A stretch of 64,000 bases of DNA from Endocalyx cinctus (lineage: Eukaryota; Ascomycota; Sordariomycetes; Amphisphaeriales; Apiosporaceae). The DNA lies in the NCBI GenBank assembly GCA_001600455.1, contig BCKC01000001.1, positions 6,226,441 to 6,290,440 on the forward strand, given 5' to 3'. Under the pieces are notes generated by a model, which was not told the DNA's origin, ran no database searches, and saw nothing but the letters and a program-made list of their open reading frames with translations. Below, in pieces: positions 22,751 through 33,438 of the stretch. The position numbers and the translations under genes were made by a program. The first letter of the stretch is position 1; every line of letters starts with the position of its first letter.

Positions 22751-24111
22751 GATTTCGACCCAAAAGATATAAAATTCGGGTGATAAATCAAGGCAGCCGA
22801 AGTGGCAGTTTAACGTGTCTTATATATTGGGCTCGTTGGAGTATGGGATGTTGGCTGAGTATTTTTTGTTACTTTGTTACGATGGAAAGTGGCAGGCAGC
22901 GGCGACAAAACCCGAACGGCATTTGTCCAAATATCAGGTCATCGAAAAGGATAAAATGGTTGGTTGTATCACGATCTCACGAAGGGGGCTCGGTAGAGGG
23001 AGTTATTATGTTGGTGGAGGTGGTGGTACATGTGGACCAACACAGTTTGATAGTCACCGCTTGTCGTTGGAGAAGCGGAAGTGGATGCAATTGAGTAGAT
23101 CCGAAAATGTGAGTAGCATTGGGGATATTCTAGGGTTATTTTACATGACGGGAAGTAAAGTGAAGGGATGAAGAATATCAAGTGGTGGATTTTAAATTAA
23201 GGGCTGTAGCTTTCTCCCCCACAAAGATTCCGAGAAGTTCTCGGTCAACGAAGGTCTACATGCAAGAAAAAGATTTTGATTTTCTTTGCAGTTGGAGATG
23301 AAGAAACGCGATGTCGCATGCAGATTAGATGGAGCGATTTTTTTTTTTTTTTTCCTTCTTTAACACCCTTGACTGTCTTGGGTTCCTGAACTGGTTATTA
23401 CGTAGTGGCATTCCCAATATACAACCTAACAGGGGTTCAGACGCTAAATGGCGCCAGGTATACACACCTCTTCAGTGATTTATTTGATTGGCCTCTAAAG
23501 TCTATTTCGTACCTCTCCATACAAATTTCCAGCGGTTTACAAAGTGAACTTTCGCCACCCATCAGTTAAAGTTAGTGACGATATTTTGACACAGGCACCG
23601 ATAGCTCCTCGATTAGTTGCTGGAAATAATATTCAGATTGTTGATGCCTGGCCCCGTCTAGCGTCTGTAGCCCTAGCCGGTTGTAGTTAAGATTACCTCC
23701 TAACTCACACTATCTATTACTTAATTACTTAATTATATGCGCCTATTATTAGGTACTATTGGAATCAATCCTCAGGGCCATTTACAAGGAGCTTCCAAAC
23801 TAGAAGAAAGCTTCACGTGCCTGAAACTTATCTGTTGAGGTGGAGTGCGGGGCAAGCTGTTATAAAATGGAGGGGCATTTTTGTGTATTTTTTTTTTTTG
23901 TTTTTATACTTGGATTTGGTAGAAGAGAGATACATACTTCATAAGTACACCTAGGGAAAACCTCCGTTGAAAAGGAAACACAGAGTGTCTTTATATCATA
24001 ATTTGTTGGTTTATCCATTTATTCATTATTTTTATACCTATTAATTACAGTAATCACTCGTGGCTGGTTTTGTCCCCCCACTAACATTAATCTGAGCCCC
24101 AACGAGAAAAA
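22751..24111. other. 1.4 kb divergent intergenic region
   Basis: Lies between the start of the carrier gene and the start of the kelch gene. Small overlapping frames at 22780-23180 look like chance. A T tract occurs at 23338-23354 and another near 23889. Nothing else recognised. Confidence 0.6.
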
Positions 24112-26529
24112 ATGGCGAAAGATAAAAAGTCCAATAAATCGGACTCTAAGAAACAGAAACTTGCCGCAAAGAAAGAAAAGCAAGAAAAGAAAGCCCAAAA
24201 GAAAGAGAAGGCAAAGTCATCTAAGCTCGAGGGAAGTGATGCTGAAGATGTAGACCTTGATGCTGTCTTAGCCGAGTATCAAAAACAGCAAGAGCAATTC
24301 CTCAAAGTCACCGAGACAGTTCTCGAAGCCCCTCCAAAAGCAAGGTCTTCCTCAACATTTCTAGCTTCACCTTCAAATAGTAACCAACTTTTATTGTTTG
24401 GAGGTGAGACTTGGAATGGAGCTTTGGCTAGTTTCTATAATGACTTGAATATCTACTATACCGATAGGGATGAATGGCACTGTGTGACTTCGCCTAATGC
24501 TCCCTTGCCTCGCTCTGGTCACGCCTGGTGCCGAGGAGGAAACCAGAAAGACTCTGTTTTCCTATTCGGTGGCGAGTTTAGCAGGTTTGTTACAAGTCTT
24601 CTTGACTTGATACTGAGGTTACTTCACATACTAACTATAAATAAATAGCCCGAAGCAGGGCACCTTCTATCATTACAATGATTTTTGGCGTCTTGAGCCT
24701 AGTACTCGTGAATGGACGCGCATTGAAACCAAGGGCAAGTCTCCTCCAGCCAGGAGCGGTCATCGTATGACATATTATAAGAACTACATTATCCTGTTTG
24801 GTGGTACGGAATCCATGTTGTCAATATGTTTTCACATGCCCATTTCTTCTCAAATATCTAACAATAAAAAAAATAAGGCTTCCAAGATACCTCGAATCAA
24901 ACAAAATATTTAGGTGATCTTTGGCTTTATGATACCCAGGTAGGCGAAAGTGACGACTATACTTACGCATTCTTATTAACTGCTATTAGAATTATGTCTG
25001 GTTTAACCCGACGCTGCCTCAAGCTCAGTTAAAGCCAGATGCGAGGTCGTCTTTTACATTCCTCCCTCACGAACAAGGAGCAGTGCTGTTCGGAGGTTAC
25101 TCACGAGTAAAGGCTACAGTATCTGCAAATAAATCTGCTAAAGGCGCCTCTCAGGGACAAAGGAATATTATAAAGCCGGTGGTGCACCAAGATTGCTTCT
25201 TACTGCGGATTACCCAACCGGCCCAAGACGCAGCTCCCAACACGCCCCCAAATGTCAGGTGGGAGAAAAGAAAGAATCCCGCTAACACACCAAACCCATC
25301 TCGAGCTGGAGCTACGATGACGTATCACAAAGGACGCGGGCTTCTGTTTGGTGGTGTCTATGATGTCGAGCAAAGCGAAGAAGGAATGGACAGCGAGTTC
25401 TTCAATCAGCTCTACACATGGAATATCGAGAGGAATCGATTCTTCCCCATGGCTCTTCGAAAACCAAGAGTTCAGAAAAAAGCTCCGGCCTCAGAACAGA
25501 GAGTTGGTCGCCGCGGAAGAGCCCAAGCAAACGAAGAAGAGCTGTTGAAACAATTAGCAGCCCTCCAAGCAGGAACCTCCCTAGATGACGCTGATGCAAT
25601 GGATATTGAAGTTAAGAAAGAAGTCGAAAGCGAAGAACAGGAGAGGCCAATACGAGAGATGCCCGTTTCCATGGAATATCCTGCACCTAGGTTCAATGCC
25701 CAGCTTGCCGTTCAAGAAGACGTTCTCTACATCTACGGCGGAACGTTTGAGTCCAAAGATCGAGAATACACTTATGATGACCTATATGCCATTGACCTCG
25801 GCAAGATGGATGGCTGTAAGGAGATTTTCAAGAGAGAGGATGAAACCTGGATTGTAAGGGAGCTCATCATTTTTTACTGCGATGAAAAGCAGCCGAATGA
25901 CTTGGGGACTGACATGTGCATCTACAGGGTTCCGATGACGAGGATGACGAGGAAGATGAAGATGATGACTGGGACGATGATGAAGAAGATGAGGAGGGCG
26001 ACGTTGAGATGCTTGACGAAGAGCCCGAGACACTCAGGTCACCAAGTAAAAGAAAGAAGAAGTCGCAGCAAGATGACGACGATATTTCGGTTGCAGACTC
26101 TAGCACAACAGTGGTTTCCTCGGTGACGGAAGTCAGCGAAGCGGACACAACAGCGACACCGGTTGATGATGGACTTCCATATCCTCGTGTATGCTCACCA
26201 TTAAAATATATCCACTTTCATCCCATTGAGATCCGAAGCTAACATGACAATAGCCGTTCGAGTCCCGAAGAGAGTTTTTCGCGCGGACGTCTAACGAATG
26301 GCAGGAAGTTTTGATGACCAGCCTCAGGTGGAAGGGGGTACAACCGGAAAGTCTTACGATAAAAGAGATCAAGTCGAGGGCATTCGAACTAAGTGAGGAG
26401 AAATGGTGGGATTGCCGAGAGGAAATCACAGCGCTTGAAGACGAACAAGAAGCCGCTGGTATTGGTGAGGTGGTGTCCCTGACAGATAAAGGTGAGTCCG
26501 GAGCTGGAGGTGCCGGAAGAAGAAGATGA
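24112..26529 (+). CDS. kel3: Kelch-repeat protein, Kel3/KLHDC4 type with DUF4110, six exons
   Basis: Predicted 696 aa. Exons 24112-24584, 24649-24803, 24878-24939, 24990-25853, 25928-26188 and 26254-26529; every join keeps phase (2, 1, 0, 0, 0). The N-terminus is Lys-rich (residues 1-45), then kelch blades are visible as repeated LLLFGGE, VFLFGGEFSSPKQ, YIILFGGFQDTSN, GAVLFGGY, GLLFGGVYD and VLYIYGGTFE, which would form a beta-propeller. The middle blades are split by a Glu/Lys-rich insert, and an acidic run (DDEDDEEDEDDDWDDDEEDE) precedes the C-terminal DUF4110 region (EFFARTSNEWQEVLM, then SEEKWWDCREEI). Yeast Kel3 (YPL263C) and human KLHDC4 share this order; the molecular role is poorly known. 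The donor of intron 5 is GTATGC, slightly weak. Confidence 0.9.
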
Positions 26530-27174
26530 TCAAGTGCGGTTAAATAGTCGCTGCTTCATATACTCCTCTAGTATATATGGAGGTATCATAATTCACTATT
26601 TTCTTGCCAGGCATATGTGTGTTTAAATATTAATCTCAATTCTATGGGATGTATATTTTTGAAAATAGCATAGCCCTCAATGTTACAAAGGAATCTTTAG
26701 TGGCCGCTTGTAGGGTAGTTAGCGCTTGTGGTGAGGATCCTAGAAGATGGAAGATACTTCTAGGTGAGCTCAGCTGCCTAGAGAATTAAGGCTGCCTAGT
26801 TTTACTGGGTATATAAGTCCTTAACTTTCTGCAGTTGAGAAGGGAAAAAATAATCTTTAACAATCATTCCTAAATAGCTTAGAGTACATCGATATAGTAC
26901 TTTCAGCTAAAAGGAATAACATCTGGATATTACTTACACAGTAATAAAGCTAATACCACAGCGGTGCCTGTAATTGTCTTATTGTCAGCCCCTGCAATCC
27001 AGATGACGGCGCACTGTCAATCCCCGTGTCTTAAAACAATTACAACTAACTCTGTACCTTAAACTCCGAATATCTGTAACCGACGTGTTTATATATTCCC
27101 ACCTAATGAAACCCAAAATTATCTGTGAAGACATTGAAAAAATATCGCAGACTGTCTAGATCGCCATCGGAAGG
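26530..27174. other. 0.65 kb intergenic, possible transposon remnant
   Basis: Contains a stretch (26678-26921) that begins TGTTAC and ends AATAACA, with a TATATAAG box inside and a repeated GCTGCCTAG. This is suggestive of a decayed solo LTR, but no target-site duplication is seen. Confidence 0.35.
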
Positions 27175-28719
27175 ATGTCTCTTGGGATACAGAGACTCAA
27201 CGCGAAGAAATCGCAACCTAATGAGCGCATAGTCTTTATCAAGCCTTTAAACGGACCTGACGAAGCGCTTGCTCAGGACTTTTTAGAACGTATTGCTGCA
27301 CAATGTTGTTAGTTATCCTGCCCTCCCATTCATTATGAGCTATCACGGAATAGCCGCAACACGCAAGTTGTATAATTATTGATATCATATAGTACCCGTC
27401 ATGAAAGAGCATCACATATCGGTCATGTCATTAGAAGAATATGAGCCTAATAGAGAGTTTGTTGGCCGGAATTTTAACGCGGGAGAGGTCGTCCAGCTTG
27501 TCCTTAAGTCGCCCTCGACAGGACGATGGCTTCCGTTCAACTACGTTCAAATGGTCATGATGCATGAGTGAGTCGTCTACAATTTTCGCACCACTTCTTC
27601 ATCTGCTGATGTCAGAACCTTATAATCAGGCTTGCGCACTGCAAACAAATGAACCACTCTAAAGCTTTCTGGGCCGTGAGAAACCAGTACGCGGAGCAGA
27701 TGAGAACCCTACGGACACGCGGCTATACGGGCGAAGGCCTCTGGGGAAGAGGTACTTTGTTGGAAACGGGTGAATTTGCAGCCAATACGGTGCGCGACGA
27801 CGAGATATTACCTGAGCATTTATGCGGCGGTGCTTACCGATCCCGCCGGAGGAAGCGCAAGGCCAAGCAACAGTTATCTTACCAGGAGATAAAAGAACGA
27901 CGGATCCTCAAGAAATTCGGCGCCAACGGGGTCGCCCTAGGGGAGGACGAGGAGGTGAAGGCAACTCTGGAAAAGGGGAAGAAGACGCAGGCGAAACCGC
28001 GAGTGGCGGGTAGTAAGAGAGGACGCGAGCTGAGAGCGGCCGCGGCTTTGGCGAGATTCGATAAGCAGAAGAAAGAAGAGGTGGAAGAGGAGGATAAGAA
28101 GGGCGTGATTAAGCGAGAGCCTGGGGCTGACGAGACGGCAAGTGATACCGATTCTGAGACCGCAGATATCACCGACGAGGAGGAGAAGGTCATAGACGTA
28201 AACGGTCGGCGGCTACTCGATCGAAAGGGGCGTAGCCTGGTGAAAGTGTGCGAAGATGAGAACCCCGAGGACGGAGACGCTCAGAATGAACTTCTCGAGC
28301 TTTCTTCGGTTTTCGGTTCAAAGCACTACGAAAAGCGGCAGAAGGGGGAGAATAAGAAGAAGCAAGACATAATAAATTCCAGCGACCCAACACGGCCTAG
28401 TCCTAAGAAGCGACATCCCGGCGAATATAAAAATTCAATAACGAATATGCTCTCCTCAGATCAGCCGCAGAGCAGTAGTAGCGCAGTTCCAGTACCTCGG
28501 ATCAAAGCCGAACCTGGTCTCAACACTGGTCAATGTCCTCTGTGCTCCTTCCAGAACGAACCAGGGTCGGCAATGTGCGACGTCTGCTCTCACGTCTTAG
28601 ACCCAAATAAGGTTCCTGGATCGTGGCGGTGCACAAAAGGAGCTTGCAACCGAAGTCTTTATCTCAACGCGGGAGATTCTGGAGTTTGCGGTATTTGCGG
28701 CGGACGGAGGAACTCTTAA
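27175..28719 (+). CDS. wss1: WLM-domain metalloprotease, Wss1-like, three exons
   Basis: Predicted 465 aa. Exons 27175-27307, 27393-27567 and 27630-28719; joins at phase 1 and 2 restore AAQCLPVMKEHHISVM and VMMHELAHCKQMNH. The zinc-protease motif HELAHCKQMNH lies at residues 102-112 (His102, Glu103, His106, His112). Upstream FNAGEVVQLVLKSP is the typical WLM core. The middle is charged and probably disordered, with acidic patches that could include SUMO-interacting motifs (not proven). At 405-422 is a RanBP2-type finger, CPLCSFQNEPGSAMCDVC, with a second Cys-rich stretch to the end. Yeast Wss1 and metazoan SPRTN cleave DNA-protein crosslinks; the nuclear, SUMO-linked role is inferred from that family. 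The splice into the active-site codon (GA|G of Glu103) makes correct splicing essential for activity. Confidence 0.9.
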
Positions 28720-30300
28720 AGCTGGACTACATATATGCACCAATACACCATCACTAATAACAATATAATTTTTTTATCTAATACAAGCCGCTAGAATTGG
28801 TCCGACGCAGCGTAGGTGAATCTATATTAAAAAAAAATACTATCGAGCTATCTAGAGTGTATTAGAACTATTAGATTCTATGTACAGTGGAGCTTCTTGA
28901 GCCCTACGATTACCTAGGCGATAATAAGCAAAGTTATAATCATGAGATTGTACTGCTTCCGATTCTCGAAGTGTATGATTGCCCTCGGCATTTACTTCAA
29001 GAAAGCAAGAAATACCACCAATAAGTGTACCTGTTCCAGTATATCAGTGGAGTGTAAGTGTACGGAAAGTAGTGTACCGCTGGTAGGAGAAGAACTACTG
29101 GGCTCAAGGGTGTCGTTTCAGAATAATTGCCCCAGGGCGTATAAATATCGGATGGATTTACCAATAGTCCAGCGTGTAGTGTCAAAATTCTTTGCTTTTC
29201 ACTAAAACCCCTGGGGTGCGCCACGAATGCAGGAGGTAAATGCTCTTGTTTCAGATTAAAATATTTTCTACCCAAGCTCATGAGATAAGAAGAACGAGTG
29301 GCTACAAGGGAATCACGCTTATGATCTTCGAGATTTCCTTATGCTTTACTACCTATCTAGCAATATACTACGTACCAAGCATAAAAGCCAAGAATATACG
29401 CCGGACGAGGGGGTATATGCGAGAAGGAAGGTGGATGACACGAGTTGGATAAAGTTGACGATATTTTCGTTGGGAGAACTTTACATACGGACATAGTATG
29501 TAGAAATGTTAGAAAGTCTATGATACAGGTGTAAATTATTTTTAGATTAATGTTAATCATACAATATTCCAACAAATGAAGAAAAAAAGAAGAAAATCTG
29601 GCTCATTATATTTCCACAAATGTTTCAAGAACCATCTGCCAAGAAGTCTGTGGACGTTGTTTGTTAAAAATCAGCACGTGTTGGTAGAAGAAATCTTGGT
29701 TCATAGCTCAAATATTTTTTCAGAATAATATCCACCAATCCTCGGATGCTACCGGCTTTGACCAGGACGTCGCGAGATGGTTCTGGAGCCCCCATCCTTA
29801 ACAAAGTTATCCTTAACTGATATCGAACTTTTATACCCCAGTCTGCTCCGCTACACCATTGTTGGTAAGGGAAGGTGTTTGGGATGCTAGGAGGTGATCC
29901 CTTCACCCTGGTCCAGGTACCAACTCCGTGACTACCATTTACGTAGCTTTAGACCCTTGCAATGGATGGTCTCCTCGTCTTATGTTTACAAGCTCTCCTC
30001 AATATAAGGTTTGCACACCTCAATTTTTCTTTTCTTTCTCTCTTATACTACAAAAATAACCACTTTCTGCATAGGTAGAAGATCTTCATTGAAGATCTTA
30101 CGTTCTGTCTCTCCTTTTTCTTTCTTTCATTTCGTCATTTAGTTGCTGGGCACGCTCATTTATTCATTCTCTTGAAGAGATATATCGGACTTGACGTCTG
30201 TTTTTATAAAGCTCCCTGACTATCTTTACCCTCAAAAACAACACGTTCTCTTACCAAAACCAGTCACCATCAACGGTTCTGTCACTACTCTCCAGCAAAT
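28720..30300. other. 1.6 kb intergenic
   Basis: No recognised gene. A minus-strand open frame at 29664-29906 (80 aa, containing GAPEPSRDVLVKAGSIRGLV) has ordinary protein-like composition but no family I know. CT-rich tracts at 30012-30050 and 30104-30135 lead into the secreted-protein gene and are probably its core promoter. Confidence 0.5.
29664..29906 (-). CDS. uncharacterised short open frame, doubtful
   Basis: Eighty codons from ATG to stop with balanced composition, including RYQLRITLLRMGAPEPSRDV. I recognise no domain. It has no clear promoter or neighbour relation. It could be a fragment of an older gene or chance. Confidence 0.2.
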   Translation of the reverse strand: MKGSPPSIPNTFPYQQWCSGADWGIKVRYQLRITLLRMGAPEPSRDVLVKAGSIRGLVDIILKKYLSYEPRFLLPTRADF

Positions 30301-30486
30301 ATGATTTTCACAACCGCTTTTCAGTCTCTTCTCCTCCTCACGGGTGCCACTCTATCGATGGCCTCGCCGACCGGTTGGCCTCGATTCACCGTCGGACCTG
30401 AACACTTCGAGGTCTTGTCGATGCGAGCGAGCACATCGGTGAACGCGGCGGCAGTGTCGGACGTGACATGTATCGACCGAAATGTG

Positions 30487-30518
<32 letters not shown>

Positions 30519-30873
30519 TTCATCTTCTCTCACACATCTTTCACAAGACATCTCGTAGTAGTCTAACATATATCCTATCGATAGCAACATCGTGTTCCAC
30601 GACCAGAACGTAGCAGAGCTAGCCATCTGCGGGGGTATCGCGGGATCCATCACCAAATGCCAGGGCGCGCCGACGAGCACGGTCGGCCAGTCGGCCAGCG
30701 CCAAGTTCACCTTGAACGCGGCCACCTCGGGCGCCACCATCAACATCTCCAAGGGACGCTGGGAGCAGTGCGTCCGCGCCGCCCGCGCCATCTGCCCGAC
30801 GGGCAGCTTGAGCGGCACATGCGCCGGCGGCGCCTCGTCCGGCGACGTCGACTTCACGTTGGAGTCGCCGTAA
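30301..30873 (+). CDS. small secreted cysteine-containing protein, two exons
   Basis: Predicted 157 aa. Exon 1 is 30301-30485, exon 2 is 30585-30873; the intron (GTAAGT to GATAG) holds a long T tract, and the phase-2 join gives CIDRNVNIVFHDQNVAEL. Residues 1-22 are a classical signal peptide (MIFTTAFQSLLLLTGATLSM, then ASP). The mature protein holds six cysteines (in VTC, AICGG, TKCQG, EQCVR, AICPT and GTCAG), enough for three disulfides, and is Ala/Gly/Ser/Thr-rich. I do not recognise a named family. Size, signal peptide and even cysteine count suit an extracellular effector-like or cell-wall protein; that is inference. Exon 2 is GC-rich relative to its flanks. CT-rich stretches upstream look like a core promoter. 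Confidence 0.8.
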
Positions 30874-31757
30874 AGGAGTCCGGAGAGGGGGGAACCCTTT
30901 TCAAAATAACGCATATATCTCCTTTCTGGAACTGGAGCAGGAAAAATACGAAAAAAAAGGAAGAAAAAAAAATTATACACATATACACGTACACGACTTT
31001 ATACTACTTTCGATGTACCTAGAGTACAAATCTAAGATACCCTCCTCACTTGTGAGGAAATCTTGGGGATTATTTTTCTTTTGTCGGGGAGTTAAACATG
31101 GGACTCAAAAGGGAAGAATGCTTAAAACATATATGATACCATGCACAGGATGCAACCTACTGTACACTATGGTGGTAAGGAAGGTTAAGGATGGAAGGGA
31201 TGGAAATAGAGGGGGGAATGGGAGGTAGCAGAGCTGACCATTTTTTTGTTGGCTCGGATGCCAAAATCTGCAAGATGCAGAATCATCAATCAATCTGTAT
31301 ATATTGTTAACAATATCCGTATATATTCGCATATATATATCACCCACGCTCGCTAAATGTTGTCTTCACTGATAGGATGTGACCAAGTGTATTTCTACTT
31401 ACGTAGGTTCTCAGTAAAGATTATTTCTATGATGACCTAGAGCTCGAATAACATTACAGCATGCTATCTGCGAGGCCTAGGCATTTTGCTAAACTCTTCA
31501 TAACCTCCGGGGTCGATATGACTCGCCCAAATCTAGCCTTGACGGCTGTCGATATTTGGTATAATCCACTTTAACTATATCCTTAGATATATAGCACGCC
31601 TCGCTATCTTCACCTATAAATGGGGTATCACGATGCTTTCTTTCTTCTATACATATTTCCCAACTAATTTTTTTCGATCCCAACCCTTTTCGCCTTTCTC
31701 CCCATTACGCCAAAAAAAAAGAAAGAAAAAAAAGAGAAAACAAAACAGTAAGACCGA
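30874..31757. other. 0.88 kb convergent intergenic region
   Basis: Between the stops of the secreted-protein gene and the Swc6 gene. Contains A-rich runs near 30950-30972 and 31707-31742, and (TA)-rich DNA near 31300-31340. No gene recognised. Confidence 0.6.
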
Positions 31758-32699
31758 TTATAACCCGTATCTAGTAACGCACTCCTCCCGATGCGTCTCG
31801 AGACAATCGAGCGCGCAGACCCGCACGCCGCACTTATTACAACGCACCCGCCCCCAGTACCCGCACACCTCGCAAAACGTGCGTACGGGATACCTCGGCC
31901 GACCGTCGTCCTCCTCGACCGGCCATCGCGCCCTCGCTTCCAGGTACGTCAGGGGCGGAGCCGTCATCAGGGCCGTCAGTTCGGCGTCCGTCGGCGTGGG
32001 GGGTAGACGGGTCGCGAGCAGCGGGTCGTCGTCGGCCGGGTGCGGCGGCGGGGGGAACGGGCTGGCTTCGTTGTTTTTGTTAGTGTTGTTGTTTTCGGGC
32101 GCTCGAGAGATCGGTTCGTCAGTCATCTCTACGTCGGTAGTATTATTATTATTATCATCGCCGGTGGCGGTGGGTTGTTGTGACTCTGGGTTTTCTGGTT
32201 CCTGCTTGATCCTAGTTCTGCTGCTCTTCCTTATAGAATAAACGGTAGCCGGAGCGGGCGTAGGCAGGTTCGCGTTATTGCTACCACCACCGCCGCCGTG
32301 GGTGGCACTCGAGTTCTGGGCGAGGGCGACGAAGTCGTCTAGGTGGTTGGCGAACGTCTTCTGGGATTGGAGGATCTTGCGAACGTTGGGTGTATGTTTT
32401 TTGCTGCTGCTGCTCGCTTTCTGAGAACCTTTCGCCTTGGCCGGAATAGCGATCTGCGCGTCCCTCTGATTGTCCTGGTTCAAGACATCGATCTCTCGCC
32501 GTATCTTCGCCTCTTGTCGCGCGTTGACGTCGGCGTAGCTTAGGTTTGAGGCGCCTCCAGCGTTACGTCCTCGCTTTCGGTTCGTGGGTAGCGCTGTCGA
32601 ACCTAGGTGGCTGGTCGGCCCCGTGTCCGGAACGTAAGCCCAACCTGGAGCATTGGTTGTTTTTGTGCTGGCTAATTCGATAACTCCGAAATTATTCAT
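31758..32699 (-). CDS. vps71: HIT-finger subunit of the SWR1 chromatin complex (Vps71/Swc6, ZNHIT1 type)
   Basis: One exon, 313 aa. The C-terminal 40 residues are a zf-HIT finger, with CEVCGYWGRVRCNKCGVRVC followed by ALDCLETHREEC, which supplies the eight zinc ligands. Just before it, LTYLEARARWP is the YL1/Swc6-type motif next to the finger in ZNHIT1 homologues. The N-terminal half includes SYADVNARQEAKIRREIDVL and VRKILQSQKTFANHLDDF, also typical. SWR1 exchanges H2A for H2A.Z in nucleosomes; the Swc6 subunit is nuclear and supports Arp6 binding. The Asn/Thr-rich and Pro-rich linker between the two parts is low complexity. No intron is needed. Confidence 0.88.
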   Translation of the reverse strand: MNNFGVIELASTKTTNAPGWAYVPDTGPTSHLGSTALPTNRKRGRNAGGASNLSYADVNARQEAKIRREIDVLNQDNQRDAQIAIPAKAKGSQKASSSSKKHTPNVRKILQSQKTFANHLDDFVALAQNSSATHGGGGGSNNANLPTPAPATVYSIRKSSRTRIKQEPENPESQQPTATGDDNNNNTTDVEMTDEPISRAPENNNTNKNNEASPFPPPPHPADDDPLLATRLPPTPTDAELTALMTAPPLTYLEARARWPVEEDDGRPRYPVRTFCEVCGYWGRVRCNKCGVRVCALDCLETHREECVTRYGL

Positions 32700-33438
32700 T
32701 TTTTTTTTTTCTTTCTCTCTTCTTCTTGTGTATGTTTTTTTTGGGGCGTGTATTAATAGGTCACTTTGGTTAGTGGATTAGCTCATACTGCTTGTAAGGG
32801 TTTACTGTGTATAAAGTACTGTAATAGTGGCTTTTATCAGTGAGCTTGAGCCACAATTTGCGGATTGGGCCGGCTGGTTAATGGCGTATCAGCGTATCTA
32901 TAACGGGTTTAACGGATTAAGAGAGATGCTAGGCTGCTAGGGTTATAATCTTCAGGGATCACCACTGTACACCTCTTAAAANCCCTGCCACTATATAGGA
33001 TTAGGTCACTTTCTAACCTTTGACTCATTCTAGAGTCATTCTGAGCTATTGACGCTAGTAATTTTTCAGCAAGCATCGCCACAAGGGAATGGTAACTTAT
33101 TTCAAACTCATCACTTGAGTAATCGTAGACTTGAAGGTCTATGTACATTTTTTTTTTCTTCTTTTTCTTTTTTTATGTGAAAGTGACGCTTTTTAGTTTA
33201 TTTTAATTTTTTTTTCTTTTTTTATAAAAGAGGGTGGCGTCTTTCGGTATCGCTCCTCCCTCTCTTTCTTCCATTGTATTTACATCTTTATTTTCAAAAA
33301 ATAACCTCCGAAGTCGCTATATTTTAGACGGTGCATCCCACATCAAACGGATAGATTTTTCGTTTTTTATATCAAGACCAAATTTCAAGTTTGGCCAATT
33401 TCGTACTATCTTCAAGGGCCCTTTTTATAATTGATACC
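32700..33438. other. 0.74 kb divergent promoter region, one unresolved base
   Basis: Separates the divergent Swc6 and NF-X1 genes. Poly-T tracts at about 32700-32709 and 33147-33175. One N at 32982. A 79-codon minus-strand frame (33148-32909) with protein-like composition crosses the N; see findings. Confidence 0.5.
32909..33148 (-). CDS. uncharacterised short open frame, doubtful
   Basis: Begins MYIDLQVYDYSSDEFEISYH and runs 79 codons to a stop, with one undetermined residue from the N at 32982. No family recognised. It lies in the shared promoter region of Swc6 and NF-X1 and may be a relic or chance. Confidence 0.2.
   Translation of the reverse strand: MYIDLQVYDYSSDEFEISYHSLVAMLAEKLLASIAQNDSRMSQRLESDLILYSGRXFKRCTVVIPEDYNPSSLASLLIR

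Noticed and set aside
24585..24648. Exon 1 of the kelch gene reading on to a stop
   Set aside because: The unspliced frame ends in a short non-conserved tail, while splicing GTTTGT to AATAG restores the kelch blade GGEFSSPKQGTFYHYNDFW.
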